Below are positions 1 to 6,034 of a stretch of 6,034 nucleotides of DNA, one piece after another. The position numbers were made by a program, and so were the translations under genes. The notes under the pieces were generated by a model, which ran no database searches, was not told the DNA's origin, and saw nothing but the letters and a program-made list of their open reading frames with translations. Source of the DNA: Gemmatimonadota bacterium (GTDB lineage: Bacteria; Gemmatimonadota; Gemmatimonadetes; Longimicrobiales; Gaopeijiaceae); the NCBI GenBank assembly GCA_024638395.1, contig JAHEKK010000218.1, forward strand, positions 1 to 6,034, written 5' to 3'. Each line of letters starts with the position of its first letter. Positions within the stretch are counted from its first letter, which is position 1.

Positions 1-1104
1 TCCGCGCAGGCCGATTGCCTCGAGGACGATGAAGATCACGACCAGCCCCGCCGAGGGGACTGCGGCAGCACCGATCGAAGCGAGCAGGGCGGTCAAGACG
101 ACGATCGCCTGCTGCATGAGAGTGAGGTCGAAGCCGAGTGCTTGTGTGATGAAGAGCGCTCCCGCGCACTCGAAGACGGCGGTGCCGTCCATGTTGATCG
201 TGGCCCCCATGGGAAGCACGAACGACGCCACGGTGTTCGACGTGCCGACCTTCTCCTCGACGGCGCTCATCGTGACCGGCAGTGTGGCACCCGACGAACT
301 GGTCGAGAAGGCGATGAGGAGTGGCTCGCGCACGTTGGCGAAGTGGACCCAGGGCCGGATTCGTCCGAGGAGAAGGAGCAGGAGCGGAAGCGAGACGAGA
401 AAGTTAATCGTCACCCCGGCACCGACGGTCAGGGCGTACTTCGCAAGCGACTGAAACGCCTCGAAGCCGGTGGTGCCGACCATGCGGGTGATGAGCGCGA
501 AGACGCCGATCGGCAGGAAGCGGATGATCCCCGACGTCAGCGCCATCATCGTTTGGAAGAGCGCCTCGAAGAAATCGGTCAGGATCCCCCGCGTCCGCTC
601 CGGCAGCGTGGTGATCGAAGCGCCGAGCACGATGCAGAAGAAGATGATCGCCAGCATGTCGGCACTGGCCGCCGCGAGAACGACGTTCTCCGGCACGATG
701 CCGAGCAGGAGCTCGACGGGCGAGGCCGGCGTTTCCAGTGTCGGTAGCTCCTCCACGGTGCTCTCGACGATCCTCGCGCCGACCCCGGGCCGGATCAGGT
801 TGACCATGAAGAGCCCGGCCATCGCCGCGACGAAGCTCGTCAGCATGTAGTAGCCGAGCGTCTTGCTGAAGAGGCGGCCGATGGACCTCCCTCCGCCCAC
901 CGACGCGACGCCCGACACGATCGAGGTGACGACGAGTGGGACGATGACCATCCGTAGCAGCGACATGAAGAGGTCGCCGATCCAACCCAAGTGAACCGCT
1001 GCCGGCTCGCCGAAGAACGCGCCGGTCACCGCGCCGAGGGCCATTGCGATCAGCACCTGCCAGTGGAGCCGCCGGTACCAGGGGTGGTGAGTTGAGTCAG
1101 TCAC
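1..1104 (-). CDS. Dicarboxylate/amino-acid:cation symporter (DAACS family), C-terminus cut off by the window edge
   Basis: Inner-membrane secondary transporter predicted to take up glutamate, aspartate or C4-dicarboxylates using a Na+ or H+ gradient. The frame is open from GTG at 1104 to position 1 (368 codons, no stop). Family members have about 400-430 residues, so the end of TM8 is missing. The N-terminus (WYRRLHWQVLIAMALGAVTG, residues 9-28) is a typical DAACS TM1. The HP1 hairpin motif STSSSGATLP is at 267-276, the TM7 cation/substrate motif NMDGT at 304-308, and an HP2-like AAAVPSAG at 346-353. In archaeal GltPh an arginine precedes the HP1 serines. Here that position is serine, as in animal EAATs, which carry the arginine in TM8, outside this window. 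No ribosome binding site precedes the GTG; it was chosen because it sits just ahead of the conserved N-terminus and no nearer upstream start codon is in frame. It lies 154 nt downstream of the stress-protein gene on the same strand. Family assignment is firm; substrate and coupling ion are not known. Confidence 0.95.
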   Translation of the reverse strand, partial: MTDSTHHPWYRRLHWQVLIAMALGAVTGAFFGEPAAVHLGWIGDLFMSLLRMVIVPLVVTSIVSGVASVGGGRSIGRLFSKTLGYYMLTSFVAAMAGLFMVNLIRPGVGARIVESTVEELPTLETPASPVELLLGIVPENVVLAAASADMLAIIFFCIVLGASITTLPERTRGILTDFFEALFQTMMALTSGIIRFLPIGVFALITRMVGTTGFEAFQSLAKYALTVGAGVTINFLVSLPLLLLLLGRIRPWVHFANVREPLLIAFSTSSSGATLPVTMSAVEEKVGTSNTVASFVLPMGATINMDGTAVFECAGALFITQALGFDLTLMQQAIVVLTALLASIGAAAVPSAGLVVIFIVLEAIGLRG

Positions 1105-1221
1105 GAGACACCGAGGGCGCGAGGGAACTGTAGTAGCCCTGACGAGCCCAGGAGGTGTTGGGGAGGCACAGCGGTGGCCTGGTGACGGACGCGCCCGTGC
1201 GGCCCAGGTCGTCTACCCCTG

Positions 1222-1241
1222 ACACTCTCGCCGAGTAGTGT
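1222..1241 (-). terminator. Small bulged hairpin just after the stress-protein gene
   Basis: On the minus strand ACACT-ACTC...GAG-AGTGT can fold into a stem of 5 plus 3 base pairs with one bulged base and a three-base loop. It starts 17 nt beyond the stop codon of the universal stress protein gene and lies ahead of the symporter gene. No T-run follows, so it is not a standard intrinsic terminator. It could be a transcript 3' end stabiliser or a chance structure. The position is suggestive; the function is inference. Confidence 0.25.
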
Positions 1242-1258
1242 ATCGATGGGTGGTCTGC

Positions 1259-2131
1259 CTACGGCCGGAGCGTGAGGACTGGAAGCTTGGTCGACCGAAT
1301 GACCTTGTCGGCGACGCTGCCCAATGCGAACCGACCGACGCCCCCCCGTCCATGGGTGGCGATTGCAATCGCGTCGAAGTCGTTCTTCTCCGAGTGTTCC
1401 ACGATGGCCCCACCGACGTAGTCGGATTCGATCACCTCGAGGTTCACGGAGCGCGCCGAGGCTTGGTACTTCCGGGCCACTTCTGCAAGCTCTTGTTCCG
1501 CCTGGGTCGAGGCTCGCGCTGCCTCCTCTTCTGCCAGGGTCGGGTCCGGCACGTAGGGGAAGGTGGAGTGAAGCGGCTGGACCACGCGGGCAAGCGTGAG
1601 ATCGAGGTCTTGACCAAAGATGCTGATGGCACCGTCGACGGCAGCCTCGGCCCGGCTGGATCCGTCCAAGGGAACGAGGATTCTGCGGAGTGGCAGGTCC
1701 GCCTGATAGGACGGAGCATCCGGGTCTCGAGGATGAACCAGCAGCAGAGGGAGCCTGGATCCCCGAACCAGTGCGTCTGCTACGCTTCCGAGCCAGGCGC
1801 GCGTCAGCAGTCCCCGACCGTGGGTCGCGATCACTACAAGGTCGGCTTCTGAGTCCTCGATGAACGAGCGGAGCTGCTCGGAGGGACGGCCAGCCAAGAC
1901 GACGCTGTGAACCTGCAACCCCGGAGGGAGCTTCTCCTCCACGCCCTCCAGGTGTTTCAGGGCCCACTCCCGAGCCAGATCGTCGTACTCCGGGACCGCG
2001 AATGGAGGTGCACCGGCCGCAACGGTGACCAGGTCGAGGGACCCGGACTCGTCCACCAGCGCCATTGCGGTGGCGAGTGCGTCCTCGGCAAACGTGGATC
2101 CGTCTAGCGGCACGATGATGCGAGCGGGCAT
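1259..2131 (-). CDS. Tandem universal stress protein (two UspA domains)
   Basis: A 290-residue cytoplasmic protein made of two UspA-type domains in tandem, a usual length for this architecture. Domain 1 (about residues 1-133) begins RIIVPLDGS (4-12) and has ATHGRG (102-107) followed by LGS (114-116). Domain 2 (about 149-290) begins RILVPLDGS (150-158) and has ATHGRGG (258-264) and LGS (270-272). Both domains keep the H-G, nine residues, G-S part of the G-2x-G-9x-G(S/T) nucleotide-binding loop; the first glycine is alanine in both, which is common. This suggests both halves bind ATP or a similar nucleotide. Usp proteins are associated with starvation, redox and energy stress, but the specific trigger cannot be read here. 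The ATG at 2131 is well supported: it has a GGGAGGG ribosome binding site and begins directly at the first conserved strand. The gene precedes the symporter on the same strand. Confidence 0.96.
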   Translation of the reverse strand: MPARIIVPLDGSTFAEDALATAMALVDESGSLDLVTVAAGAPPFAVPEYDDLAREWALKHLEGVEEKLPPGLQVHSVVLAGRPSEQLRSFIEDSEADLVVIATHGRGLLTRAWLGSVADALVRGSRLPLLLVHPRDPDAPSYQADLPLRRILVPLDGSSRAEAAVDGAISIFGQDLDLTLARVVQPLHSTFPYVPDPTLAEEEAARASTQAEQELAEVARKYQASARSVNLEVIESDYVGGAIVEHSEKNDFDAIAIATHGRGGVGRFALGSVADKVIRSTKLPVLTLRP

Positions 2132-2135
2132 CGGT

Positions 2136-2142
2136 CCCTCCC
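2136..2142 (-). promoter_or_regulatory. Ribosome binding site of the universal stress protein gene
   Basis: GGGAGGG on the minus strand contains the core GGAGG, with 5 nt between that core and the ATG at 2131. This is a strong Shine-Dalgarno match and fixes the start of the stress-protein gene. Confidence 0.75.
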
Positions 2143-2510
2143 AGTGGCGAATTTCACAACGTTACCGGCCCACAGCCCCTCTAACTCGGAATGACGACGA
2201 GAGAAGGCCTCGGCCCAATCGGGTGGAGCCAACCAGGAGTCCGTAAGGCCAGACAAAAGGTCTCGCGACGCGGCCGTTTGGTCTGTGGAGGTTCGGACTC
2301 GTGTAGATCCACGTGGCGATAGTCCTCCGGCCATGACCCCGGTGGATAGCGCCGAGCCATTCTATCTCCGGCTGTCCCCATCCGTCCAACGACCCGGGCG
2401 TGGAGCGGGGGGCGCCATCCGATCCTGAGGCGGTCGGGGTGGGGCCGGACTGAGTGGCGGCTTGGTCGTTCGTGTAGGCCGCGGAGGTGCGCCCTGGTGG
2501 TGAGATTGCT
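2143..2510. other. Intergenic stretch with no recognisable gene
   Basis: All frames were read on both strands. Open frames of 65-76 codons exist on the minus strand, but they overlap one another, lack ribosome binding sites, match no family I recognise, and one runs into the start of the stress-protein gene. The stretch should hold the stress-protein promoter, but I could not pick a convincing -35/-10 pair. It lies directly downstream of the HAF-repeat relic and may be decayed coding sequence, but nothing legible remains. Confidence 0.5.
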
Positions 2511-2774
2511 CTAGTAGGGAACTGCTTGCTCCACCCCCGGGCGCGTGCCGCGAGGGTACCAGATAACCGCCCACATGTCGGAGTTCTCGTCTGTCGACCA
2601 GCCGACTACCTCCCCTCTGTTGTTGATCGCCCATGCCACGCTCGAGGAGCCTCCTGGCAGCGTGCCCAGGTCCCGAAACTCCCCCTGCGCCCCCGGGCTC
2701 CCGGCCAGACCCCGACAGGAACGCCTCCCTGCCGCCAATCCTAAGATGTGAAGGGCAACGGCCCACGCCGCGCT
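2511..2774 (-). pseudogene. Relic of an extracellular HAF-repeat protein gene
   Basis: A minus-strand frame is open from just after the stop at 2777-2775 to a TAG at 2513-2511. Its middle (about 2672-2559) reads as one complete HAF-family repeat: DLGTLPGG, then SSSVAWAINNRGEVVGWS, then a short linker and AVIW. In intact HAF-repeat proteins (the 'probable extracellular repeat, HAF family' model) many such units follow a signal peptide, with INxxGxVVGxS and AFLW as the conserved core. Here there is one unit only. The frame has no ATG; its first plausible start is TTG at 2738 with no Shine-Dalgarno. The residues before the repeat include a short hydrophobic patch (AWAVALHILGL) that could be a signal-peptide remnant. 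After the repeat the sequence turns basic and proline-rich and stops. I read this as a truncated, non-functional gene. A very small expressed gene is possible but less likely. The repeat identity is much surer than the pseudogene status. Confidence 0.55.
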
Positions 2775-2809
2775 CTAGCCGTGGTCAACCAGCTCGATCG
2801 GGGTGGGAA

Positions 2810-2849
2810 GACCGTGCATGTGTACTTGTGGGCACGGGTCCAGCGACCC
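2810..2849 (+). promoter_or_regulatory. Leader of the lipoprotein gene with two competing hairpins
   Basis: About 45-80 nt ahead of the lipoprotein start are two overlapping inverted repeats. The first pairs GACCGTGC (2810-2817) with GCACGGGTC (2832-2840), giving 8 base pairs with one bulged base and a 14-nt loop. The second pairs GGGTC (2836-2840) with GACCC (2845-2849) around a four-base loop. They share 2836-2840 and so cannot form together. They do not cover the ribosome binding site. A regulatory role is speculative; no known riboswitch pattern is recognised. Confidence 0.2.
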
Positions 2850-2880
2850 ACAGTGACTCGAACGGAGATCTCGCGAAGTC

Positions 2881-2886
2881 AGGGGG
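2881..2886 (+). promoter_or_regulatory. Ribosome binding site that decides the lipoprotein start
   Basis: AGGGGG differs from AGGAGG at one base. It touches the ATG at 2887 with no spacer, which would not work well, but lies 6 nt before a second in-frame ATG at 2893. This favours 2893 as the true start. Confidence 0.6.
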
Positions 2887-2892
2887 ATGACA

Positions 2893-4029
2893 ATGGCCTT
2901 TCGGTTCCGCCCGTGGATGGTCGCACCGCTCGCAATGGCCGCGTTTCTCCTGGGTGCGTGTGGCGATTCCATTACAGGCCCGCAGGCCGAATCCTGCGGC
3001 CCAGGGCCCTACCTCTCGGTGCTGCCGCTTCCCGAGGTCGACCTCGTGGGGATTCCCGTGCACGGGGGCATGGACGCGCCCGGACACGTCTTGCCGACCC
3101 CCCACGGCGGGTTGTTCTCCGATCGTGCCAACGTACCGCTCCGCTCCCCTGCCGACATCGCAGTCACCCGGCTTCGACGGGTGCGCTCTTTGGGGCCGTC
3201 GGTGCCGCCGGGTGACGAGGACTACGCCATCTTCTTTCAGGTCTGCGACGAGTTGCGTGGCTGGTTCGGCCACGTGGTCTCGCTGTCGCCGAGGTTCGCG
3301 CCGGAAACCGTCGAGTACACCGACTGTCAGACGTATTCGGTTCCCCATGCGGACATCGAGTCCTGCGAGGCGAGCGGTCTGGACATCAAGGTGTCCGCCG
3401 GTGACGACCTGGGCACGTTCGATTTCGTCGTCGACATGGGGATGGAGGACAGACGCGTCACCAACTTCTACGTGTCGCCGCAGCGCTTCGGGGGCCCATC
3501 CCACCACGTGTGCATGTGGGAACAGTTCGATGCGGCACTCCAGGCTGTCCTGTTCTCGAAGCTGGGCGATCCGCAGCGACCGCACGTCGTGCCAACGGGA
3601 GAGCCACGCTGCGGCACGATGGAGGTGGACGTGGCGGGCACGGCAAAGGGCGTCTGGGCGGAAGAGGGCGTAGGGCCTGTCGGCGGGGACGAACGCGGCT
3701 ATATCGCCCTCGCGGACTATCCCTACCGTCCACAGCAGGAGCAGGTGCTGAGCCTCGGACCAGAGGGGCTGGGCGCGCGTCTCGCGGTCGTCCCCAGAGG
3801 TGGGAGTGGTCGGGTCAACGTCCCGTTCGAGCAGGTCACGCCGGACGGCCTGATCTACTGCTACGGCCCCGAGGTCGATCCTCCGAGCTCGGGGAGTTGG
3901 CTGCTTCGGTTGACCTCTGAAACCGAGCTCATGATCGAGTGGCTGGCTCATGGCACGGGGGCGTCTCCCTGCGAAGACGACCCCGTCACCTGGTCATTCG
4001 GTTCGGGTGCCGTGCCGATGGTTCGCTGA
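2893..4029 (+). CDS. Secreted lipoprotein with a degenerate M23-like (lysostaphin-fold) segment, function unknown
   Basis: Predicted lipoprotein of 378 residues from the ATG at 2893; an ATG at 2887 would add Met-Thr but abuts the ribosome binding site. The signal sequence (MAFRFRPWMVAPLAMAAFLLGAC) has a basic n-region, a hydrophobic core and the lipobox LGAC, with Cys23 as the lipidation site. Ser-Ile-Thr-Gly-Pro follows, a tail I associate with Gemmatimonadota lipoproteins. Eight more cysteines (35, 118, 145, 158, 207, 240, 323, 360) fit oxidised extracytoplasmic folding. Residues 65-135 (GHVLPTPHGGLF, the strand VRSLGPSV, DYAIFFQVC, then WFGHVVSLSPRF) follow the order of an M23 peptidase core, where YxHLSxI is typical. 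The HxGxD metal motif is replaced by HGGLF, so peptidase activity is doubtful. The C-terminal half (240-378), including VNVPFEQVTPDGLIYCY and a Trp-Ser-Phe end, looks beta-rich. Function and substrate are unknown. It is followed after 276 nt by the exported amidohydrolase. The gene and lipoprotein calls are firm; the fold is inference. Confidence 0.88.
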   Translation: MAFRFRPWMVAPLAMAAFLLGACGDSITGPQAESCGPGPYLSVLPLPEVDLVGIPVHGGMDAPGHVLPTPHGGLFSDRANVPLRSPADIAVTRLRRVRSLGPSVPPGDEDYAIFFQVCDELRGWFGHVVSLSPRFAPETVEYTDCQTYSVPHADIESCEASGLDIKVSAGDDLGTFDFVVDMGMEDRRVTNFYVSPQRFGGPSHHVCMWEQFDAALQAVLFSKLGDPQRPHVVPTGEPRCGTMEVDVAGTAKGVWAEEGVGPVGGDERGYIALADYPYRPQQEQVLSLGPEGLGARLAVVPRGGSGRVNVPFEQVTPDGLIYCYGPEVDPPSSGSWLLRLTSETELMIEWLAHGTGASPCEDDPVTWSFGSGAVPMVR

Positions 4030-4305
4030 GGCTAGCGGGGGAACGTCGACACGAGCGGGACAATAGCCGCGCCGGCCCGTACCCTTCCCGTCATCCCGTC
4101 GACTCGTGCAGAGGGTTCATCCTGATGGACCCGCCGTCGCCCGCAGACCAAAATGCGAGAGCATGTTGGACTACGCCTGCCAAGTACGGGGATCTGGGCA
4201 TCGCCGCCGCTTGCCGGCGTCAACAAGCGGCGCCATGGTCTCCCGGTCCGCCGTGGCCTGTCGACCCCTGGCCATCACAGACCATTCTCGCACTCCGATT
4301 CTGCC
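4030..4305. other. Spacer between the lipoprotein and amidohydrolase genes
   Basis: This 276-nt gap has no recognisable gene. The amidohydrolase frame is open back to an ATG at 4153, but those 51 extra codons are basic and proline-rich, show no family similarity and would bury the signal peptide, so they are treated as non-coding. There is no T-rich terminator after the lipoprotein stop. The gap contains the hairpin at 4205-4232. Confidence 0.55.
4205..4232 (+). repeat. Perfect 9-bp inverted repeat (hairpin) upstream of the amidohydrolase gene
   Basis: CGCCGCTTG (4205-4213) and CAAGCGGCG (4224-4232) are exact reverse complements separated by 10 nt, ending 73 nt before the ATG at 4306. It is followed by CCATGGTC, not a T-run. 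It could end the lipoprotein transcript without a U-tract, serve as an operator for a dimeric regulator, or form in the amidohydrolase leader. The repeat is seen directly; its role is not. Confidence 0.5.
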
Positions 4306-5952
4306 ATGAAGCGCTTTGCCGCTGCGTTCGCAACCGTCCTGCTCTTTCCCGTCACCCTCGCCGCGCAGACGGTGGACCGGGCCCCGGACCGGCCGGAAGG
4401 GGAAGGCGAAGGGCCCTATGATCGGCTCGTTCTTCGAGGCGCCACGCTCATCGATGGAACCGGGGCTCCTCCCATCGGTCCCGTCGACATCGTCATCGAG
4501 AACGACCGCGTCACCGACATCAGGATCGTTGGCTATCCGGGCGTTCCGGTCCGCCCCGAGGGGCGGCCCGAGCCAGGAACCCGTGAGCTCGATCTGACCG
4601 GGAAGTTCGTGCTCCCGGGGTTCATCGACATGCACACCCATCAGCACACCCTCCAGGACGGCCAGGCCGTTCCGGTGAACTACGTCCACAAGCTCTGGAT
4701 GGCTCACGGGATCACGACGGTGCGGGACGTCGCGTCGTTCCAGAGCCTGGATTGGCTGCTCGAGAACAAAGGGCGCAGCGCCCGAAACGAAATCACGGCG
4801 CCCCGAACCGAGATCATGCTCCTGTACGGCATGGGCTCGGAGGGCATGGACATGCTGTCCCTCTTCCGTCCCGGCGGACCCTTCGAGACGGAGGAGGCCG
4901 CCCGGAGCTGGGTACGGGACATTGCTGCGCGCGGCGCGGACGGTATCAAGTTCCTGGGAGGAGATCCGGATGTCGTGAAGGCAGCGATCGACGAAGCCAG
5001 AACGCAGGGCATCCGGACTACCATGCACCACGCCCAGATGAGTGTCAGCCAGCTGGACGCTCTGGAGTCGGCCAAGGCAGGCCTCACCTCCATGGAGCAC
5101 TGGTACGGGCTTCCTGAAGCCCTGTTCGCCGACCGGTTGGTCCAGGACTACCCGGTGGGGTACAACTACCAGAACGAGCAGCACCGATTCGGCGAGGCGG
5201 GCCGGCTGTGGGCTCAGGCGGCTGAGCCGGGCTCGGAGCGGTGGAATGCCGTGATGGACACCCTCCTCTCTTTGGACTTCACCCTCTCCCCGACGTTCAC
5301 CATCTACTCGGCCAGCCGAGACCTGATGCGCTCGATCCGCGCCGACTGGCACGAGGCGTACACCATGCCGTCTCTCTGGGACTTCTACCGCCCCAACCGG
5401 GAGGCACACGGGTCGTATTGGTTCAACTGGACGACCCATGACGAGATCGAGTGGAAGCGTAACTACGCCAAGTGGATGCGGTTCGTGAACGAGTACAAGA
5501 ACCGGGGCGGCCGGGTCGTCGTGGGGAGCGACGCGGGGTACATCTTCCAGCTCTACGGTTTCGGATACGTCCAGGAGATGGAGCTTCTCCAGGAAGCCGG
5601 CTTCCACCCCCTCGAGGTCATCTGGTCGGCCTCGCTGAAGGGGGCGGAAGCGATGGGCCTCGACGACGAGATCGGTAGCGTTCAGATCGGGAAGAAGGCG
5701 GACCTGGTCGTTATTGACGAGGATCCGCTGGAGAACCTCAAGACGCTCTACGGAACAGGCTGGCTCCGCCTGAACGATGACAGCCGGGAAGTGGAGCGGG
5801 TGGGTGGGGTCCGGTGGACGATCAAGGACGGGATCCTCTACGACGCAAGAGCTCTTCTGGAGGATGTTCGCCGGATGGTGGAAGAGGCCAAGGAGGAGCG
5901 GGGGATACCCCCCGGGCCGATGCCGGTGGAGACGCGGAGGCCAGTGGGGTAG
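4306..5952 (+). CDS. Exported amidohydrolase (metal-dependent, imidazolonepropionase-like superfamily)
   Basis: A 548-residue hydrolase of the amidohydrolase superfamily, predicted to act outside the cytoplasmic membrane. The start at 4306 gives a signal peptide (MKRFAAAFATVLLFPVTLAA, likely cut before Gln21). The N-terminal beta-sandwich strand LVLRGATLIDGTG (41-53) leads into the TIM barrel at KFVLPGFIDMHTH. All ligands of a binuclear centre are visible: His110 and His112 (HxH), Lys215 in GADGIKF (the residue usually carboxylated to bridge both metals), His241 in TTMHHAQ, His265 in SMEHW, and Asp409 in VVGSDAG. The C-terminal IGSVQIGKKADLVVIDEDPLENL (456-478) is the usual return to the sandwich domain, followed by a charged tail to 548. 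Residues about 350-395 are unusually rich in Trp, Tyr and Phe and may shape the substrate pocket. Relatives cleave amide, peptide or ring bonds, including some dipeptides; the substrate here cannot be deduced. No clear ribosome binding site precedes the ATG. Family and catalytic competence are firm. Confidence 0.95.
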   Translation: MKRFAAAFATVLLFPVTLAAQTVDRAPDRPEGEGEGPYDRLVLRGATLIDGTGAPPIGPVDIVIENDRVTDIRIVGYPGVPVRPEGRPEPGTRELDLTGKFVLPGFIDMHTHQHTLQDGQAVPVNYVHKLWMAHGITTVRDVASFQSLDWLLENKGRSARNEITAPRTEIMLLYGMGSEGMDMLSLFRPGGPFETEEAARSWVRDIAARGADGIKFLGGDPDVVKAAIDEARTQGIRTTMHHAQMSVSQLDALESAKAGLTSMEHWYGLPEALFADRLVQDYPVGYNYQNEQHRFGEAGRLWAQAAEPGSERWNAVMDTLLSLDFTLSPTFTIYSASRDLMRSIRADWHEAYTMPSLWDFYRPNREAHGSYWFNWTTHDEIEWKRNYAKWMRFVNEYKNRGGRVVVGSDAGYIFQLYGFGYVQEMELLQEAGFHPLEVIWSASLKGAEAMGLDDEIGSVQIGKKADLVVIDEDPLENLKTLYGTGWLRLNDDSREVERVGGVRWTIKDGILYDARALLEDVRRMVEEAKEERGIPPGPMPVETRRPVG

Positions 5953-5972
5953 GGGACAGGATAGCCTCCGGG

Positions 5973-6024
5973 CCCGGACGAAGAAGTCACGCCCCTCGGG
6001 TCTGTTTGACGCTTTGCGTCCGGG
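5973..6024 (+). repeat. Inverted-repeat cluster downstream of the amidohydrolase gene
   Basis: CCCGGACG (5973-5980) and CGTCCGGG (6017-6024) are exact reverse complements and could close a 36-nt loop. Overlapping alternatives are a 12-nt palindrome TCCGGGCCCGGA at 5967-5978 and a tight hairpin GACGC-TTT-GCGTC at 6008-6020. They start 15-21 nt after the amidohydrolase stop. There is no clear T-run before the window ends at 6034. A transcription end or a small structured RNA is possible; the data stop too soon to decide. Confidence 0.35.
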
Positions 6025-6034
6025 AGCCTTCGGT

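Noticed and set aside
404..985. Long minus-strand ORF of 193 codons within the symporter region
   Set aside because: It is an out-of-frame shadow of the symporter: arginine- and histidine-rich, low complexity and without family features, whereas the overlapping frame carries the NMDGT and SSSGATLP motifs.
1101..1967. Minus-strand ORF of 288 codons overlapping the stress-protein gene
   Set aside because: It is a shadow frame rich in Arg, Ser, Gly and Pro with no motifs. The other frame encodes both Usp domains and has the ribosome binding site.
2350..2395. Possible sigma-70-like promoter on the minus strand (TTGGAC with TAGAAT) upstream of the stress-protein gene
   Set aside because: The -35 is weak, the spacer is 19 nt, and the site lies more than 200 nt from the start codon. 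It is too poor a match to list as a feature.
2362..2766. Minus-strand ORF of 134 codons overlapping the HAF relic
   Set aside because: It is frame-shifted from the HAF repeat, Pro/Arg/Gly-rich and without recognisable content. The HAF frame explains the same DNA better.
2785..3951. Minus-strand ORF of 388 codons opposite the lipoprotein gene
   Set aside because: Typical antisense open frame in GC-rich DNA, dominated by Arg, His, Asp and Val, with no signal peptide or motif. The plus strand has a lipobox and ribosome binding site.
4153..4305. N-terminal extension of the amidohydrolase to an ATG at 4153
   Set aside because: The added 51 residues are basic and proline-rich, match nothing, and would place a clear signal peptide in the interior of the protein.
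4171..5607. Minus-strand ORF of 478 codons opposite the amidohydrolase gene
   Set aside because: It mirrors the amidohydrolase codons and shows no recognisable fold. The plus strand carries all metal-ligand motifs.

Overview
The window is GC-rich bacterial DNA with four protein genes: two on the minus strand in the left third and two on the plus strand in the right half. They are separated by a 755-nt stretch that has no intact gene. The lineage is inferred, not proven. The lipoprotein signal ending in CGDSITGP and the export signal ending in LAAQ, followed by an amidohydrolase, resemble what I know from Gemmatimonadota. No rRNA or other marker gene is present to confirm this.

Left block, minus strand: a tandem universal stress protein (2131 to 1259) is followed after 154 nt by a Na+- or H+-coupled dicarboxylate/amino-acid symporter of the DAACS family. 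The symporter starts with GTG at 1104 and runs off the left edge with 368 codons visible. The two point the same way and could share a transcript. A small bulged hairpin lies 17 nt after the stress-protein stop, so the symporter might instead have its own expression signal.

Centre (2132-2892): no intact gene is recognised. On the minus strand, 2774-2511 holds an open frame whose middle reads as one clear HAF-type extracellular repeat (DLGTLPGG ... AINNRGEVVGWS ... AVIW). It has no ATG and no usable ribosome binding site, and it breaks off after one repeat. It is best read as the relic of a secreted HAF-repeat protein gene. The last ~110 nt form the leader of the next gene, with two mutually exclusive hairpins.

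Right block, plus strand: a lipoprotein of 378 residues (start chosen at 2893) with a lipobox and eight further cysteines. It carries a segment that resembles a degenerate lysostaphin-like (M23) fold lacking the usual metal ligands. After a 276-nt gap containing a perfect 9-bp hairpin comes an exported amidohydrolase (4306-5952) with every metal ligand of a binuclear TIM-barrel centre. The end of the window (5953-6034) is an inverted-repeat-rich spacer.

No obvious shared pathway joins the four genes. The right-hand pair would both act outside the cytoplasmic membrane. The left-hand pair combines a cytoplasmic nucleotide-binding stress protein with an inner-membrane transporter. I found no phage, CRISPR, toxin, defence or mobile-element genes. 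The items most worth following up are the M23-like lipoprotein family and the HAF relic.
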